Below, in pieces: positions 11,980-26,846 of a DNA stretch of 64,000 nucleotides. The DNA is from Latrodectus hesperus (lineage: Eukaryota > Arthropoda > Arachnida > Araneae > Theridiidae), in contig CM075851.1 in assembly GCA_037975125.1 (NCBI GenBank), positions 122,727,063 to 122,791,062 on the forward strand. Direction: 5' to 3'. Position numbers and translations under genes: made by a program. The notes beneath the pieces are model-generated. The model saw nothing but the letters and a program-made list of their open reading frames with translations, was not told where the DNA came from and made no database searches. Numbering within the stretch: the stretch's first letter is position 1; each line of letters begins with the position of its first letter.

Positions 11980-13679
11980 GAGGGAGAGAGTTGTGATTCG
12001 AGTCAAAGCATTTTATGCATCTTGGTTAGGAGTAGTTAAACTTTATAAGGATAATTAAAAATCATTTTCCTATTTAATATTATGTTGACACTTCATAAAG
12101 ATGTGTTTCAGTTGAAGTCTTAAAATTAGCAGAGATTTGAACATATGAAACGTACTTATAGTGGAAAAGCATTTTAGAGTATTTTTTCACTAAGTAATTT
12201 TATAGCGAATAAAACGTACTGAAAAAAAGACAAACTTCTTAGTTAGTTTAACGTAAAATAATTGTTGAACTGTGGAATTTCGGTTAAGTATTAATTTTAG
12301 TCTCTAGCCCTACATTAAACGCAGACAATATTATCTTTTGCATTCAATATCACTACTGAGTCCAACAAACCTCAGTTCTTATTGAAAAAGAAGGATCTTT
12401 GAAACAAATCTCTCAACAATTCTGCTGATTCCCTTCAAAATTATCAGATCAAGTCTCGCTTGTCTCATCATAAAATAGAATCAATCATGTTTTATAACAA
12501 AGTTCCATAATAAAAAATATAATTTCTTAACTCAGAAAAAGTATAATTATATGATCAACTGGTCGACAAGATGACAATGAAAGTTCTGATTCCTATGATT
12601 ACTCAACATTTTTTTCTTAAGCTACTTGACAAGTTGTATACAAAATAACCGAAATTCTTCGCTAGATCAAAAATTTAATATATATCAGAGAAATAAAATG
12701 TTATAAGCTAAGCCATTTAATTTTTGTTTTTATTTTATTTATGAAAAACACACATTAACCGATATTTCATTTCTCACATTGAACATACACAACAACATTA
12801 TGATAAATTTATACATCTTTAAAATCAATAGATCAAGTATTTTTTTTCTATTTTGATCAAATTGGATCAAAATGAAATTTAATCTGAATAAAATCGAAAT
12901 GAATCAAAATTTAGAAAATTGTAATTAAAATTACAAATTTTCTCGAATGAAAATTAATTTATCGTTGAAAATCAAAACACATGGTTTCAAATATTTTAGC
13001 TTGACTAAGAGAGATTTTAGTTGGAACAATTATCTATTTATTCAGCTTAAATGAAAGTATTACAGTAAAATAACAGAAAATTATCATGACCCCGATAAAT
13101 TGGATTGATAAATTGAAGCCTGGTAAATTGGATTGAATGCAAGTAATATTTATCTGATAGCAGTGAATTTCCAAGGAACGCAAATCAAGAGAAAATCGTT
13201 GCTTTCAGTAATATTTTAAATTGTAAGAAGGAAAATTTAAATAAAATTATAAAAATTTTATAACCAACAGATAAGCTTAATTCCATATTAAATTAAATAA
13301 AAAGTTGAAAATTTTTATCCAAGCAATTCTTTTTTACAATCCATATGTTTTTTTTAAAAACAATATGGTGAAACTACAACGTCAAATCATAGAAAATATT
13401 CTCAAATAACCAAATGTAAACGAAAAGATACAATTCTTTCCTATTTGAGTTTTAAGTATAATAGATAATAAATACCAATGAAGCAAATGTATATAAGTCA
13501 TTGAACAAAAGGACAAAACAGATTGTTTTTTATTTTAAATTTTAAAAGGAGTGTTTTATAAATTAGCTTTATTAAGTTATTTGAAAATTGCTAGCAATAA
13601 TGCATACGACTAAAAGACGTTATGGCAATCCTATGGCGTTAAATAAATTGTTGCAATAACTTACCAAAATTAACTATCA
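11977..13679. other. AT-rich gene-free stretch
   Basis: No protein-like frame, RNA gene or element recognised. Confidence 0.6.
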
Positions 13680-13687
13680 AATATTTC

Positions 13688-13941
13688 GGCACAGGTGCCG
13701 TATAATTCATGATTCCAAATTCTGAATTTTTTTGGCGATGAAGAAATGTTGCCAAGATGACGTTTCGTGACGTGTACGATGACGTAAACACTAGGATTAC
13801 CAAAATAGAATTTTCTGCATAATTCCTATAATTCTCCATACGTATGACGTAACAAAAATAAGGTTGCCAGATACATAAGAAAATCCGCCAAAAAATCGCC
13901 AATCTCAGAATTTGGCGCATGGATTATACGGCACGTGTGCC
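13688..13941 (-). mobile_element. 254-bp MITE, copy 2 (8-bp TSD, inverted relative to copy 1)
   Basis: Starts GGCACAGGTGCCGTATAAT and ends with its near-complement; AATATTTC is repeated exactly at 13680-13687 and 13942-13949. Read on the minus strand, the body aligns with the element at 7867-8121 over its whole length at roughly 85% by eye, including repeated TACGTCA motifs and GCCAAATTCTGA. Two copies with different 8-bp target duplications prove mobility of the family. There is no transposase. The 93-codon minus-strand open frame across it is not a gene. Confidence 0.92.
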
Positions 13942-13949
13942 AATATTTC

Positions 13950-15496
<1,547 letters not shown>

Positions 15497-15880
15497 GGAT
15501 TTTTCTTATTATTATACTTAGAAATTATTTGCTATTTTACTATCTATTATAACAAGTTATCTGTTATTAGTCTCATACTTTGATAATTCACAACTAGATA
15601 TAATTAAATAAAAATTGGTGCCAAAATATTTAAGTAGATAATAAATCAAATTATTAGGAAGATTAGTAAACAGATAATGTTTTTTGAGATTTATGGCATC
15701 TTTTCTTAATTAAAGAAGAGTACTTTCAAAATTAAAATTAGTAGTGTTCTTCACAAAAATATCATCAATACATGTAACACCATTTATGAAATTATAAAGG
15801 AAAATATGAAGGCATAAATTAAATGATTAAAACGATTGTGAATGACAACAATATGATGTCAAAAACGTAGAAATTATATA

Positions 15881-17170
15881 CACTGTCCTCCAAATATTAA
15901 GGAACAACAGGTTTGCCTAAGCTCACCATCAGAAAGAAAGACATTAGCAATAAAATTCATAATTTATATAAATTATAAAAACGAACTTATATAAATTTGT
16001 GCAGAAACACTAGCTCACTTATATTTGATAGAAAAAAATCAGGTACGCACATACGAGTGACAGGAAAATATGAAAACATCAAGCTTTTGTAATTATGAGT
16101 GTAACTTTTATTGATTTTCAACTTTTGTTAGCAGATTCACGCGTTGACGGTAAACAGTCTGGTCGCTCAGTATCTGAGAGAAGTTGATTCATTAAAGTGG
16201 TGGTTGGTTGGATTGATGAAAATGCGGATGTCACATGCTGATGCTGCTAGGTGCCTTAATTATGTCTCGCAGCGTAATTCGTCGTCTCTGGAACCCATAT
16301 CAAACCGAAGCTTTTGTGCCCAAAACACGTGTTCCAGACCAACCACGAGCTGCAACACCTACAGAAGACCGTTTTACAGCTCTTTCGACTTGAAGGAGAA
16401 AAAGCATTTCTGTATGGCAATTTATTGCAGACTACTCTCGTGGGAGAAGAATGTCTGCTAATATGGCGTGAAGGTTTTTCACCATGCAGGTCTCTATTTA
16501 AGGCGACCAGTTATGTGAGTCCCCTTCACCGGGTGACAGAAAAGGACCCACTTATTTTGGGAAAGAGAACATGTTTCCTGGACAAGACAATGATGGGTTT
16601 CTGTACTTTTTTGACGAATCCAGATTCACATGAGAAAACTGTTCAGGACGTGTACTAATCTGGAGAAAACAAAGCACCAGATGCCATCAATCCAATATTC
16701 TGAAATGTAACAGTTGCCGCGGTAATGAAATGATGATTTGGGCACAGATCAACACTCAGTGGTCCCACTGACTTGTGTATGTGTTCTAGGGAATAACTGA
16801 TACTTATGTGAGATATCGGGATGAGATCTTTGATCCATATGCAGATGTAATTAGCAATGATTTCATTCTGATGGATGATAACGCAAGACCTCATTGAGCT
16901 GTACTTGTTGAGGAATATCTTGAGGATCTTAGTTTGAAACAAATGAAATGACCAGTTTGATCTCAAGAACTGAATCCCATTGAGCCTCTTGGACTATCTT
17001 GGTATACAGGTTGGTGCCTTATGTCCTCCAAGGTAGAAGCTGGAAAACAGTTTATTCCGTGTCGGGTTTTCGTTTTCAATTTTCAGTATCCGACAACTTA
17101 AATGACAGTCAGAAAGTCAATCTGCCAATCTATTCAAGCTAGGAATGAGCCTATCCCTCATTAAAATTCC
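15881..17170 (+). mobile_element. Decayed Tc1-like DNA transposon
   Basis: The left end reads CACTGTCCTCCAAATATTAA directly after a TA (15879-15880), like a Tc1-family terminal inverted repeat at its TA target. A broken transposase follows from about 16140. No matching inverted end is visible on the right, so the 3' end is deleted or decayed and the right border is only an estimate. Confidence 0.75.
16138..17090 (+). pseudogene. Tc1-like transposase pseudogene
   Basis: Stitching frames by eye gives, in order, an N-terminal helix-turn-helix region (MSHADAARCLN near 16228, then a frameshift into SRSVIRRLW near 16267), a basic linker with RAATPTEDRF near 16345, and a DDE-domain segment with LMDDNARPH near 16870 (the second catalytic Asp) and NPIE near 16975 (the third catalytic acidic residue). 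Several frameshifts and in-frame stops, including one straight after DNARPH, make it non-functional. The enzyme of this family cuts and rejoins its own terminal repeats at TA sites. The order and motifs support the family well; the exact start cannot be fixed. Confidence 0.85.
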
Positions 17171-20100
17171 TTTTTCTTATGTTTTCATGACATTTTACTT
17201 CATAAAACTGTGATTATTCTTTTTTCCAAAAATATACTTTTCCAGCGAAATTGATTTTTTTTTTGTTCTAAATCATATGTATTGCTTTTATCTATACTTC
17301 TTCGCACTCAAAATATTGTACAATTTTAGTATTTGTTTCAACGCAGCAAGTAGGCATATTTCAGAAACGAACGAGTTGCATTCGGTACATGGGCAACAGA
17401 TGCTGTCTTTGTTAACCATGGATTACCAGCAGTGTATGGAATTTGCATGTAAGTTTATATGGTAGATAGATTCTTTCACAAATTGGTTGTTAACTTCCTC
17501 TTTATTGAAGGATGTTTATCCTAGAAAGTATTTGCAATGTGCATGTGAAGGCACATGAAGATCAAAATAACACGTGACTCCCTCTTGCTGCATTATCAAT
17601 TTCTGAACATGTTTACTTAAAAGGAATGTTAGTACCTACTTGCTTCCTTCGATAATTAGAGGTATTTAATCGAGAGATATTTATTACATACATCTTTCTG
17701 GATTTCGTCCTACCAAAATTAATCAATGACGTACGACTGTATAAGTTGCACTAGATGCTAATTTCTGATCCACCTTAATGACTACCTCGTACACTAGATT
17801 CCTCTTTTGTTGATTTCTTTCTTGAGTAACAAGAAAATCTTAATGTACGAATTTCAAATCGAAATAGATTGGTAACAGAAATTTTTGATGCAAGCGGGAT
17901 AATTGACAATACACCAGTCATTCTTACAAACAATAGGCAATCGTTAAGTCGTCGCTATGAGGCATGTGTTACACCTCCAAGTCCCAGTTTTGAACACTTG
18001 CTTTACTACTTTCTTGTAAATGAAAAAATTGTGTAAATTTGTAATTATATAGCAATTATTATTATTTATGACCCACCTTGCATCCTTCGGTCTCTGGCTT
18101 TGTAGGCATTTAGCACATCTAGATTATGTTTGTAACCATTTATTCTTGTATGCTTCTTGTTTGTTATCCTACATGCATTATGATTGTTTAATTACTTTTA
18201 CACATAATATTATATTAAGAAATGAATACATTTTAGAGAAGAATAAGTCTTCGATACTACAAAGTGATTTATTTTAATGAATTTAAGAGATTTTTAATAA
18301 ATACACACACAATAGAGTAAAATTTGCACATATGTCTATAATAAAAATTCTAAATGATTGTAAAATTCGTCTTATTCATTTAACATAAAGTCTTCCCATT
18401 CAAAATTGGATTGAATATTTATTAAATTCATCCATATTATCACAATTTAGGCAATGCTAAAATACTGAGTTCTCTTATTGTGAATTATGTAATAATCCCA
18501 ATAAATAATTTTGTATTTTGCAGAGTTCCATTATTGATAAATCAAGGTAAACATTTGAGTATCAAAAGTAAAATTATCCCTAAAGTCTCACTTATTAGCA
18601 ATAATGTGAAAGATTAGGGGGTATTTTTATTTTCTACTACTTCCATATTTTGCAAATATCACACAACTTCTTGTAGATTCTGCTTATTCATTCACAAATG
18701 TAATTGCACAAAAATAATCTAGCGTGAATTAAATTTCTTGTTCACGGCTATTTCCACAATCAGAACACATGAAATTAGTAATTTATGAGTTTTGAATGAA
18801 TTTTTGTTTGAAACTGCTCTATTTTTTCATTCTTATATGCACAGAACTTCACATTTGCTAAGAAATTTTGGGTTCACTCCTAGTTTTGCACATTATGACT
18901 TTGAATATTCTTTTAAAAAATAATCTTGTATGAATTAAATTATAACACATCCTTGTTCTACTGCTGTAATAATTAAATAACAATTCTGGTATCAATTTAA
19001 TTTTTATGGAAATTTGAATCAAGATTCTTTTTTTCAAGATCAAAAAAGTTTTATTTATAATTTTTTATACAAATCATCATGGTTTAGGTGTGTCGGAGAA
19101 CCCTAATTTCATTCCATAAAAATGCATACTTCTAATTCAATTATAATTGTGCAAATATACTTTAACAAGAATTTCTTTTTCTGATATAGTAAAAATTTGC
19201 AAAATTCATTTCGATATTTATTAGTAAATTTCACTTTAATTTATTTTAATTTTTCATTTTTATAGATGAAAATTAATAAGGACACGAAGATTGACTTTTA
19301 AAAATGGAAATCTTCTGTTGATTACTTTTTATGTGGATTACGTTTCCATAATAATAAATCATAAATAATTTAAGTGAATTTTCTTTTTGTGTAATTTATT
19401 TATGTAATTATTTAGTAAATACTAGATTGATTTAAATATTGTATTATTTTTAAAATGTTATTAATATGAAATTTGCTTAGAAATTATTTCGAAATTCAAT
19501 TTTTATACGGGGATCGTAAATGACCGAAGACTTTAGTTTTATTCCTTCAGTATGTATATATCAATGGCGGATGCAATTAATCAAAAATAGCTTTTGTTAG
19601 TTTGCGAATTTTAAAGTTTTACTGAGAAATTTTGAATAATTAGATGAAAATAATTTTAATGAATTTGATTCGAAATACTTTTAATATATTTTTATGTGTC
19701 TTCTTTATGGAGTGTCCTTCATTATTGCTGGTTATGCAAATTATAAGTTAATATGTATTTCGTAAATTATAAATTGATAACAATAGTGTAGACTTAATAA
19801 TAATAGTTACGGTTTTAAACTATTTTTATTTGTATATTTGTTGTTTATTCTTACCTTTTTCTTGTTGATTTTTCATTAGATAATTAGCTTTATTTTCCTT
19901 AGTATTAATATGTAATTCTTTTAAATATGAAACAAATAAACAGAATATAAGTTTTTTTCATACAATTATATGGATTTTGTTACTATTTTAAAATGTTTCC
20001 TCGCGCTTTTTACATTGTTGATTAAATTGAAATTTAAATGTCATTAAGATTTTTGTTAACATAAAATAACTAACATAAATCTTCTTTTCTTTATTTTACT

Positions 20101-21499
20101 TACTTGATAAAAAAACTGAATTTTTAATTTCAATAAATTTTTAAAATTATATTTGTCAACCCATTTGTAATATAATTACTTAACTGTAATATCATATTTC
20201 CTACACAGAATATGAAAGAATACACGTTAAAATTTTAAAACTCAAAGGAATTTCCTACATTTTTACCTATTTTCAATTAGACATTAATTATAAATTCTAG
20301 TTGCTCTTATTTGAGGTAATTTTCTACCATATTTTATTAAATTTTTATTGAATGTCTGTCTTTTAAGTTATTGTTAACATTTTAATTTTCCATTTTTTTT
20401 TCTTATGATTGATATAAACAAGGCCTCATCAGCTCATAATTTTAAGGGAAAATCGTTATGATTATCGAAAACGACATATTTTTCTGTGATTTTTGTTTTA
20501 AAATAATTTTGTTGTACGGCATTTACAAAATGAGAATTCTTGACCCATTCCAAAGAGCTACGACATACAGAGTCGGAAACTAAAATAGCATAAAATCTTT
20601 AGAAGATAATTTCTTAATTCATTATGATTATGTAGAAACAGTCATTTTGTTCAGTATTTCAGTATGATTTTTATGTATCAGAAATGAATTACTTCGTGTG
20701 GCAAATATCAGTCATATTATTGATTTGGAGGTGAAAGCTGGCTTTAGATTATATTTTAAAATGAAAACAGCTAAAATATTGCAATATAAATTTAATAATA
20801 ATAAATATTGAATCTATATTCCAATAATATTTGCTGTTTTATTATTATATTGCTATATTATTAATAATGATAAGTATTGTTTTGAATCCCAAAAATTTTA
20901 AAAACTTGTGAATTAATTTATAAGAAAATTAAATTTATTTAAAGGAGAAAAAAATTATATTGAAGAATAGTTCTGCATATGAGTAATTATTTCATCATTA
21001 ATTATTTAATCATTACTTGTTTGTGTAATGTATGGCGATACTCTTTTTCATTTTATAATTAATAACAAAAATGTATTAATAATATTTCTGAACTAAAAGC
21101 AAATCGAATAGAAACAGGAACATGAACCAAATCAGTCAAAAGATCGCTGTCATATCGTAATAGTGTACAAACAAGGGTTCGATAATCCTTAAATTATTTT
21201 ATTTATAAAATACATGCGATAAAAAAATATGAAACATGAGAGTTTTTGAATTACACGTGCCAACTTTGATTGATTCGATGAACTAAGGAGTTCGTCGTGA
21301 AATAAATGTCTTAGTTCATTGTACAGATTAGATAACGCTTTCGTGCTGTTTCTTTTTTAACTTCATTTGTTATTTTTTTAAGAAAACTGTGCTTGAGATT
21401 TTATTAAAACTTGAAAAATTACTTAAGAAATTAGCTATGCATATATTTTTGCTTACATTGTGTTAAAATTGAGAGTTATGTAATAATAATATGACAATA
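17171..21499. other. AT-rich gene-free stretch
   Basis: No gene recognised. The segment 17347-17448 has exon-like borders (CAG before, GTAAGT after) and one open frame, but no homology is apparent. A 9-bp inverted repeat TGAACTAAG/CTTAGTTCA lies near 21280-21320. Nothing else seen. Confidence 0.55.
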
Positions 21500-21504
21500 G
21501 TATA

Positions 21505-21755
21505 TGTAGTATCTGGCGACTGTTTGGCGATCAACAAACTGCGCTTGGCGTGGTTTGCATCTCTTTCGAGAGAGGTTGCCGTATTTTAGATTAGTATCGA
21601 CGGAGCGAGGTCCGCGAAAGGTCGCTAAGAATTGGTAAGAGCAGAAGGCTCCAAGTTAGTTTTGTGTTTTGTTTTTGCTATTAAATGTGTGTTTGTAAAT
21701 AAATAAATGTCTTGTCCAGAAAATGGTGGTTTTCCCAGCCATTCAACAAATCACA
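21505..21755 (+). mobile_element. Solo LTR of a retrotransposon (5-bp TSD)
   Basis: A 251-bp GC-richer block beginning TGTAGTATCTGG and ending ATCACA, that is TGT...ACA as in retroviral-type LTRs. The pentamer GTATA occurs on both sides (21500-21504 and 21756-21760). An overlapping AATAAATAAA polyadenylation signal lies near 21701-21710, about 50 bases from the 3' end, placing the element on the plus strand. No primer-binding site, polypurine tract or gag-pol is attached, so it is probably the product of LTR-LTR recombination. A 5-bp TSD fits Gypsy or BEL elements; the family is not determined. Confidence 0.78.
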
Positions 21756-21760
21756 GTATA

Positions 21761-22496
21761 ATTAATGAATAATAAACAAATAAGACACTTCAAACTAAAC
21801 GTTAGGTATTGTAAGTGTTAATAGATAAGAAAATATACATTAAATATGTGTGTTTTAATGCTACATTCTATGATTTGTCCATAAAATATTTTATTTATCT
21901 ATCACTCTTACGTGATATTTTCCAAAATAATTTCACGAATCCTAAACCCTTTTTAAAATTATTGCTTAAAGCATGTAAAAAATAAGCATATTTTTTAAAA
22001 AAAATAATTTCCAGCATTTTAGAATTTACATTCATTAAAATATTTTCACTAATGAGTTGATAGCTTTATCCAGTCAAAAGCTCATAATATTTTAAAATAT
22101 ATGTATATCATATTTAATATGTTTGCGAAAAATTAAAAACCATACACAAGCTACAAATTAAAAATAAATTAAAAACTTAAATACACGATAGCGTTGAAAC
22201 GTTCTCAAATTACGAAATTATGCATAAAATTTTATTGTAATATGTTTACTTATTAATGCATGACAAAGAATTGGCTTCAATGAAACTTTTAATTCGTTTA
22301 ATAAGAGTGTTTTCATGAATTGTTGAGTTCTTGAAAAAGAATTTTTATATATCAACAAATTGATCAAGAATAATTATATTTATGTAATTTTCTCACTTTA
22401 CAAAATGAAATTTATACTGATTTTTAACAAATGTTAAAACCTTCTATTTAATAAAACTTTATTCCTAAATTCTGCATTTTTTTGTTAACTATACTT
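21761..22496. other. AT-rich gene-free stretch
   Basis: No gene, RNA or repeat recognised. Confidence 0.6.
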
Positions 22497-22505
22497 GATT
22501 TTTTA

Positions 22506-22824
22506 GCCGTCCAACTTATCTAGTGGTCAGCGTGCCTGACTGCGGATAAGGAGGTCCTGGGTTCGAATCCTGGTTCGGGCATGGATTTACTTTCTCTCTC
22601 TATCTATCCTGTCTTTGTCTTTTCCTTGTATGAATGAGGTGTGAATGGTTGCCTATCCTATAAACGGGTATCTATGGCATGTGTGTAGAGCAAAGTCGTA
22701 TTTTCCCCTTCATAGTGATCTGATTAAAACGAAAGACGCTCCCAATTGACTTAAATTCACACTTGGACAAGTCGAAGCATAGCGAGCTTGGCTTTTCCAA
22801 GTGTCATAAGTAACAACAACAACA
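22506..22824 (+). mobile_element. tRNA-headed SINE with 9-bp TSD
   Basis: A 319-bp retroposon. The head folds like a tRNA: an A-box-like TTATCTAGTGG near 22516, a 7-nt anticodon-type loop CTGCGGA, and B box GGGTTCGAATCC near 22560. The 3' part contains GAGCTTGGCTTTTCCAAGTG and ends CATAAGTAACAACAACAAC. GATTTTTTA is repeated exactly at 22497-22505 and 22825-22833. The 3' domain is shared with the inserts at 35997-36285 and 38624-38785, so these are one SINE superfamily with related tails. The head and tail lengths exclude a plain tRNA gene. Confidence 0.9.
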
Positions 22825-24679
22825 GATTTTTTACAAGATGTTTTGCTACAACTGCCAATAGCTTTAGTCATTTTTATTAACATTTTACAAAAATAATTTC
22901 TCTGATTTTTTTATGCCAAATTTTACAGGATTTCAAGATATCTGAACCTAGCCCCTGAAGTAATATTTTTAACAGTAAATAAGCACGTTATATTTTAAAA
23001 AAAATGTTTTTAATCATATTTTTAATAAAAATTATGAAATACATTAATGAATATTAGAAACCTTTATACATAAAGCTATTGATAATTTAAAAAAACATTT
23101 ATTTATAGATATCAAATGAAGTTTACTGATACCCTTAAGTAAGAAATATATTTTTAAACATGCTTAATTGTAAACTTAATATCTGAATATATTAATAGCG
23201 CTAAGTAAATTTCAAATGAAATAATTTTAAAAATAACTCTTTAATATTATGTAAAATCAAGATTCATTTTTATAAATAATGAATATTTTAATCGGTTTTA
23301 AATAATATATGAATAAGAATTCTGTTGCGGTTAAGAAATGAGAATTGCTTTTCTCCGCTATTTCTATCTTCCAAATTCAAGTGCGTTAACCGAAGACACA
23401 CACAAACCCAAGATTACGAGGTAAAAAAAATTAAAGATGAATAAATTTGATAATACTCAGACTCATTTTCAAATAATGGTGTATTTGTTTTAAAATTGAT
23501 ATAACAGAAAAAGGGATCTATGGTGTAAGCAACATGAACATAATCGCCTTAATGACATAAATTTATGAAGACATAAATTAGTTATATTGTTGATGACTAG
23601 TTTATTTGTAAATGAGACAAATATTCATATGAAAAAGTTTTCTTTTTATTTTATGTCGTGTTTCCAATTTTTCGTTTTTATTTAGAAAACAAAATTATAT
23701 CTCTGATATCGTGTTATGTATACCCTAAATGAATCATTATTTTTTCAACACATAAAAAGATAAACCATTTAGTTTAAAGATTACCTGTCATTCAAATATG
23801 GCCGGCTATGTCTAAAATAAATATGAATCCAATTTTTAAAACAAATTTAATGTTAATATATTTTTAAAAAAATCATTACAATATTTTAAATAAAATATTT
23901 ATGGCTTTTAATAATTTAAAATATAAATGCTGACAAAAAAAGGAAAAAATTCTGTCATTCTCTTATGAATAATTTCGAATTAAAACTAAAAACATTGCTT
24001 GGTAACTATTTTCGATACAAACATATTGAACAAAATATAATTTATATTGAGTAAATTTTATTAAATAGGTGATGGTTATGTAAATTGTTGAATGCATTAA
24101 ATTTATTGAATGTACTTAAGAGGTGAGAAAGATGTATTAAGATTTATAGAAAAACCGATATAAGAAAATTTCAGAATCCATTTTTAGAATCCAGACTTTA
24201 ACGTTTTTGAAATTTTGCTTTTCTTATTCCAGAAAGCCGATAAAATTTTCCATTAACAAACTTATTATATATATAAATAAGTTTTCATTTAAATAAATTT
24301 ATCTTTCATATATATAGGCCCACAAAGTAACCTGTTATACTTTAGTTATAATCTTCCTATAATTAAACAAAATATTTGAATAATTTGTAATTGCCTTTTA
24401 TTTTTTCTTAAGAAGTTTTATACATTAATTTTCTCGCACTTTTACGTTATTTTAATATTTACCACATAATGCAAATGTATCTAGTAAAATTTTAATAATT
24501 AACTGTTAAAGTAAACAAATATTGATTTTAAATATTTCCTTCTGTTCAAGTAAGAATACAGATGTAATATGTCAACTGTAAAATATTATTCAATATCTGT
24601 TATGCAATGTAAAATAAGATAACATTAGTGCAAATAAAAGCGCTTTAATAATAATAATGTATTTGTCCAATAATAGCAA

Positions 24680-25080
24680 TATAAAGCAATGTATTCAATA
24701 TTATAGAATAAATTTTTACGTATAAAAACTTTTAATATTCCATCACTAAAGTACACAGATATAAATTTTACAGTATCCATTTCGATTTAAACAAGATTAT
24801 ACTGAATACATTACCCATAGATACGCTATGTTATCATAGATAAGATATATGTATAAATGTTCTATTACACAAAAATAGAATCACACCAATACAAACGAAT
24901 GTTTTATAGCAATATATTCAACGGACTATTAAGAAACACTATCATTGATTTTGCAATATCTATTCTAGGTCTCAGACGATACACAGATAAAATCTATGAC
25001 ATCCACTAAGAAAATGTTAACATCTTCTATACATAAACGAATAGGTCTTTATATGAGCAATATATTCAATTACCCGAAAT
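24680..25080. repeat. Degenerate tandem repeat, ~150-220 bp spacing
   Basis: The phrase AGCAATATATTCAA recurs near 24680-24700 (diverged), 24909 and 25057, and CACAGATA...ATCCA recurs near 24755 and 24977. ACGAAT recurs at 24895 and 25037. Unequal spacing suggests an old, decayed tandem duplication. Confidence 0.35.
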
Positions 25081-26778
25081 ATCTTATACCCAATATTTTG
25101 ATATTTCCTTTACTATATTTGTGAGCCTTTTATATTGAAATTTAAAAATTATTGTTACTTCTTGGAGATTAATTATAGTATAAAAATTATTTTTATAAAT
25201 TTTGAGTGCTAAAAACATTATATAATTTTAATTACTATGAAAAAATGGAACGAATTTTAAAGCTTATTCGATAGAAAGAAATTAATTCATGCTTACAAAG
25301 ACCGCTTGAGAAAACCTTTTGAGTTACGCCTTTTCTGAAACATGTTTTTTGTCACCGGCATGGTTCAAATTCATCGGCTACTTCAACCTAGAACTTTTAT
25401 GACAAAGTGAATTCGACTGACTAATTCGGCATTATATATGACTCGCATTAAATTGGTCTCTTTTTTTTGTTTTACTTAACTACCCATATCATTTTCAAAC
25501 AAATGAAGGTTGAGAAAACATGAATACAAATGAAAACATCTAGACTGACAGACAAAATATTTTTCATTCTAATATTATTATTATTGTTAAGAATAAATTA
25601 TATAAATTTACAATACAAGGCCAAACTTTTTCATTGGTAAAACATCTGTTTCATCAAGATGCTTTTTGAAACAAAAAATTGGCTCAATTATGTTATAAAA
25701 CTGCGTGGTTCTTTAATAGAGGGTTATGGATTCTCTTCAAATCACCAGAAGCATCTGACAATCAGTAATTATTTAAAATGCTTTATTAACTTTCGACAAA
25801 AAATTGCCTTCCTTATGGAATTGGAAAATATAATGAGTCGCCACTTTATTGAATTATCTAAATTATTGAAGTTTATGCCGTATTGTATTCTTTCTTATCC
25901 GTTCATACATCAATACATCTCCATATTTCCTAGTTGGACAAAATATACTCTTAGTCCTCCATTGCCCTTCAACCGTAACAATTTTCAAGGTCAAGAAAGT
26001 CACATCTCCCATCTTAAATAATCTGTTCAGTGAAAGACAAATTGCCACATATTCCTGAAGATGATTTCCTTCTCAAATAAATTCTGAAATAAATACAATT
26101 AAAGAACAATCGTTTTTTTCAACTGCGATTGCAATCATCATCTCCGTTTGGCACAAAATTTCATTATATCGAAATCTGGATCTCACGTTTTTGTTCCGAC
26201 CCAAAAATTATCATATGATATTTTAAAGATTTCTAACGAATTAAGATAATTATAATCAGGTAAATGACCACATGTAGAAATAAATTCTTACAACTCAATT
26301 TGAGAAATTACAACAAAATTAAAGTTGATGTTTTTCGAAAAGAGATAAAATATAAATTCCTCTTTTCTGATTAATCAGTTTTATTCTATTCAAGTTTATG
26401 AGATTTATAACATAGATTCCATCAAAAATTATAATAATCTCTCTCTCTCGAAAAGTTATTTAAAAGATTTCATAATAATTAGTTGTATTTGAAAGAACTT
26501 CTAATTCCAATGTAACTTTTTTCCTTGTTTTAAATCAAGGATTTTCACTTAAGTTTAATCGTATTGTATATCACATGACCAAGTTAAAGTGACAAAATAT
26601 GAGTTATCTTTGCATAAAAAATGAAGTTAATTCAAAACATCAGTTAAACACTATAATGTAATCAGTAAATTAATCTTAATATTTTTCTTTTATTTTTTAA
26701 AAAAAAACATTTTTTTAAAATTGTATTATTTTTTTAGCTTATTTCATTGAAGAACTCAGTTTTACTTTAACTTAATTA

Positions 26779-26846
26779 CAAATGATTTTATTGTGAATTA
26801 CACTTTGTTTTTTAAAATGAAGTACAATTCACGCTAAAATCATTTG
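26779..26846. repeat. ~21-bp imperfect inverted repeat
   Basis: CAAATGATTTTATTGTGAAT (from 26779) is nearly the reverse complement of ATTCACGCTAAAATCATTTG (26827-26846), with two mismatches and a ~28-nt spacer. No TSD or coding content seen. Confidence 0.65.

Noticed and set aside
17347..17448. Possible exon with CAG before it and a GTAAGT donor after it.
   Set aside because: One frame is open but there is no recognisable domain, no partner exon and no pyrimidine-rich acceptor; short GTAAGT matches are expected by chance.
22506..22580. tRNA gene.
   Set aside because: It has A- and B-box matches, but the acceptor ends do not pair and it is joined to a SINE body with a TSD around the whole unit.
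25659..26021. 120-codon open frame on the plus strand.
   Set aside because: No domain, odd composition for a folded protein, and the minus strand is partly open as well; not enough for a gene.
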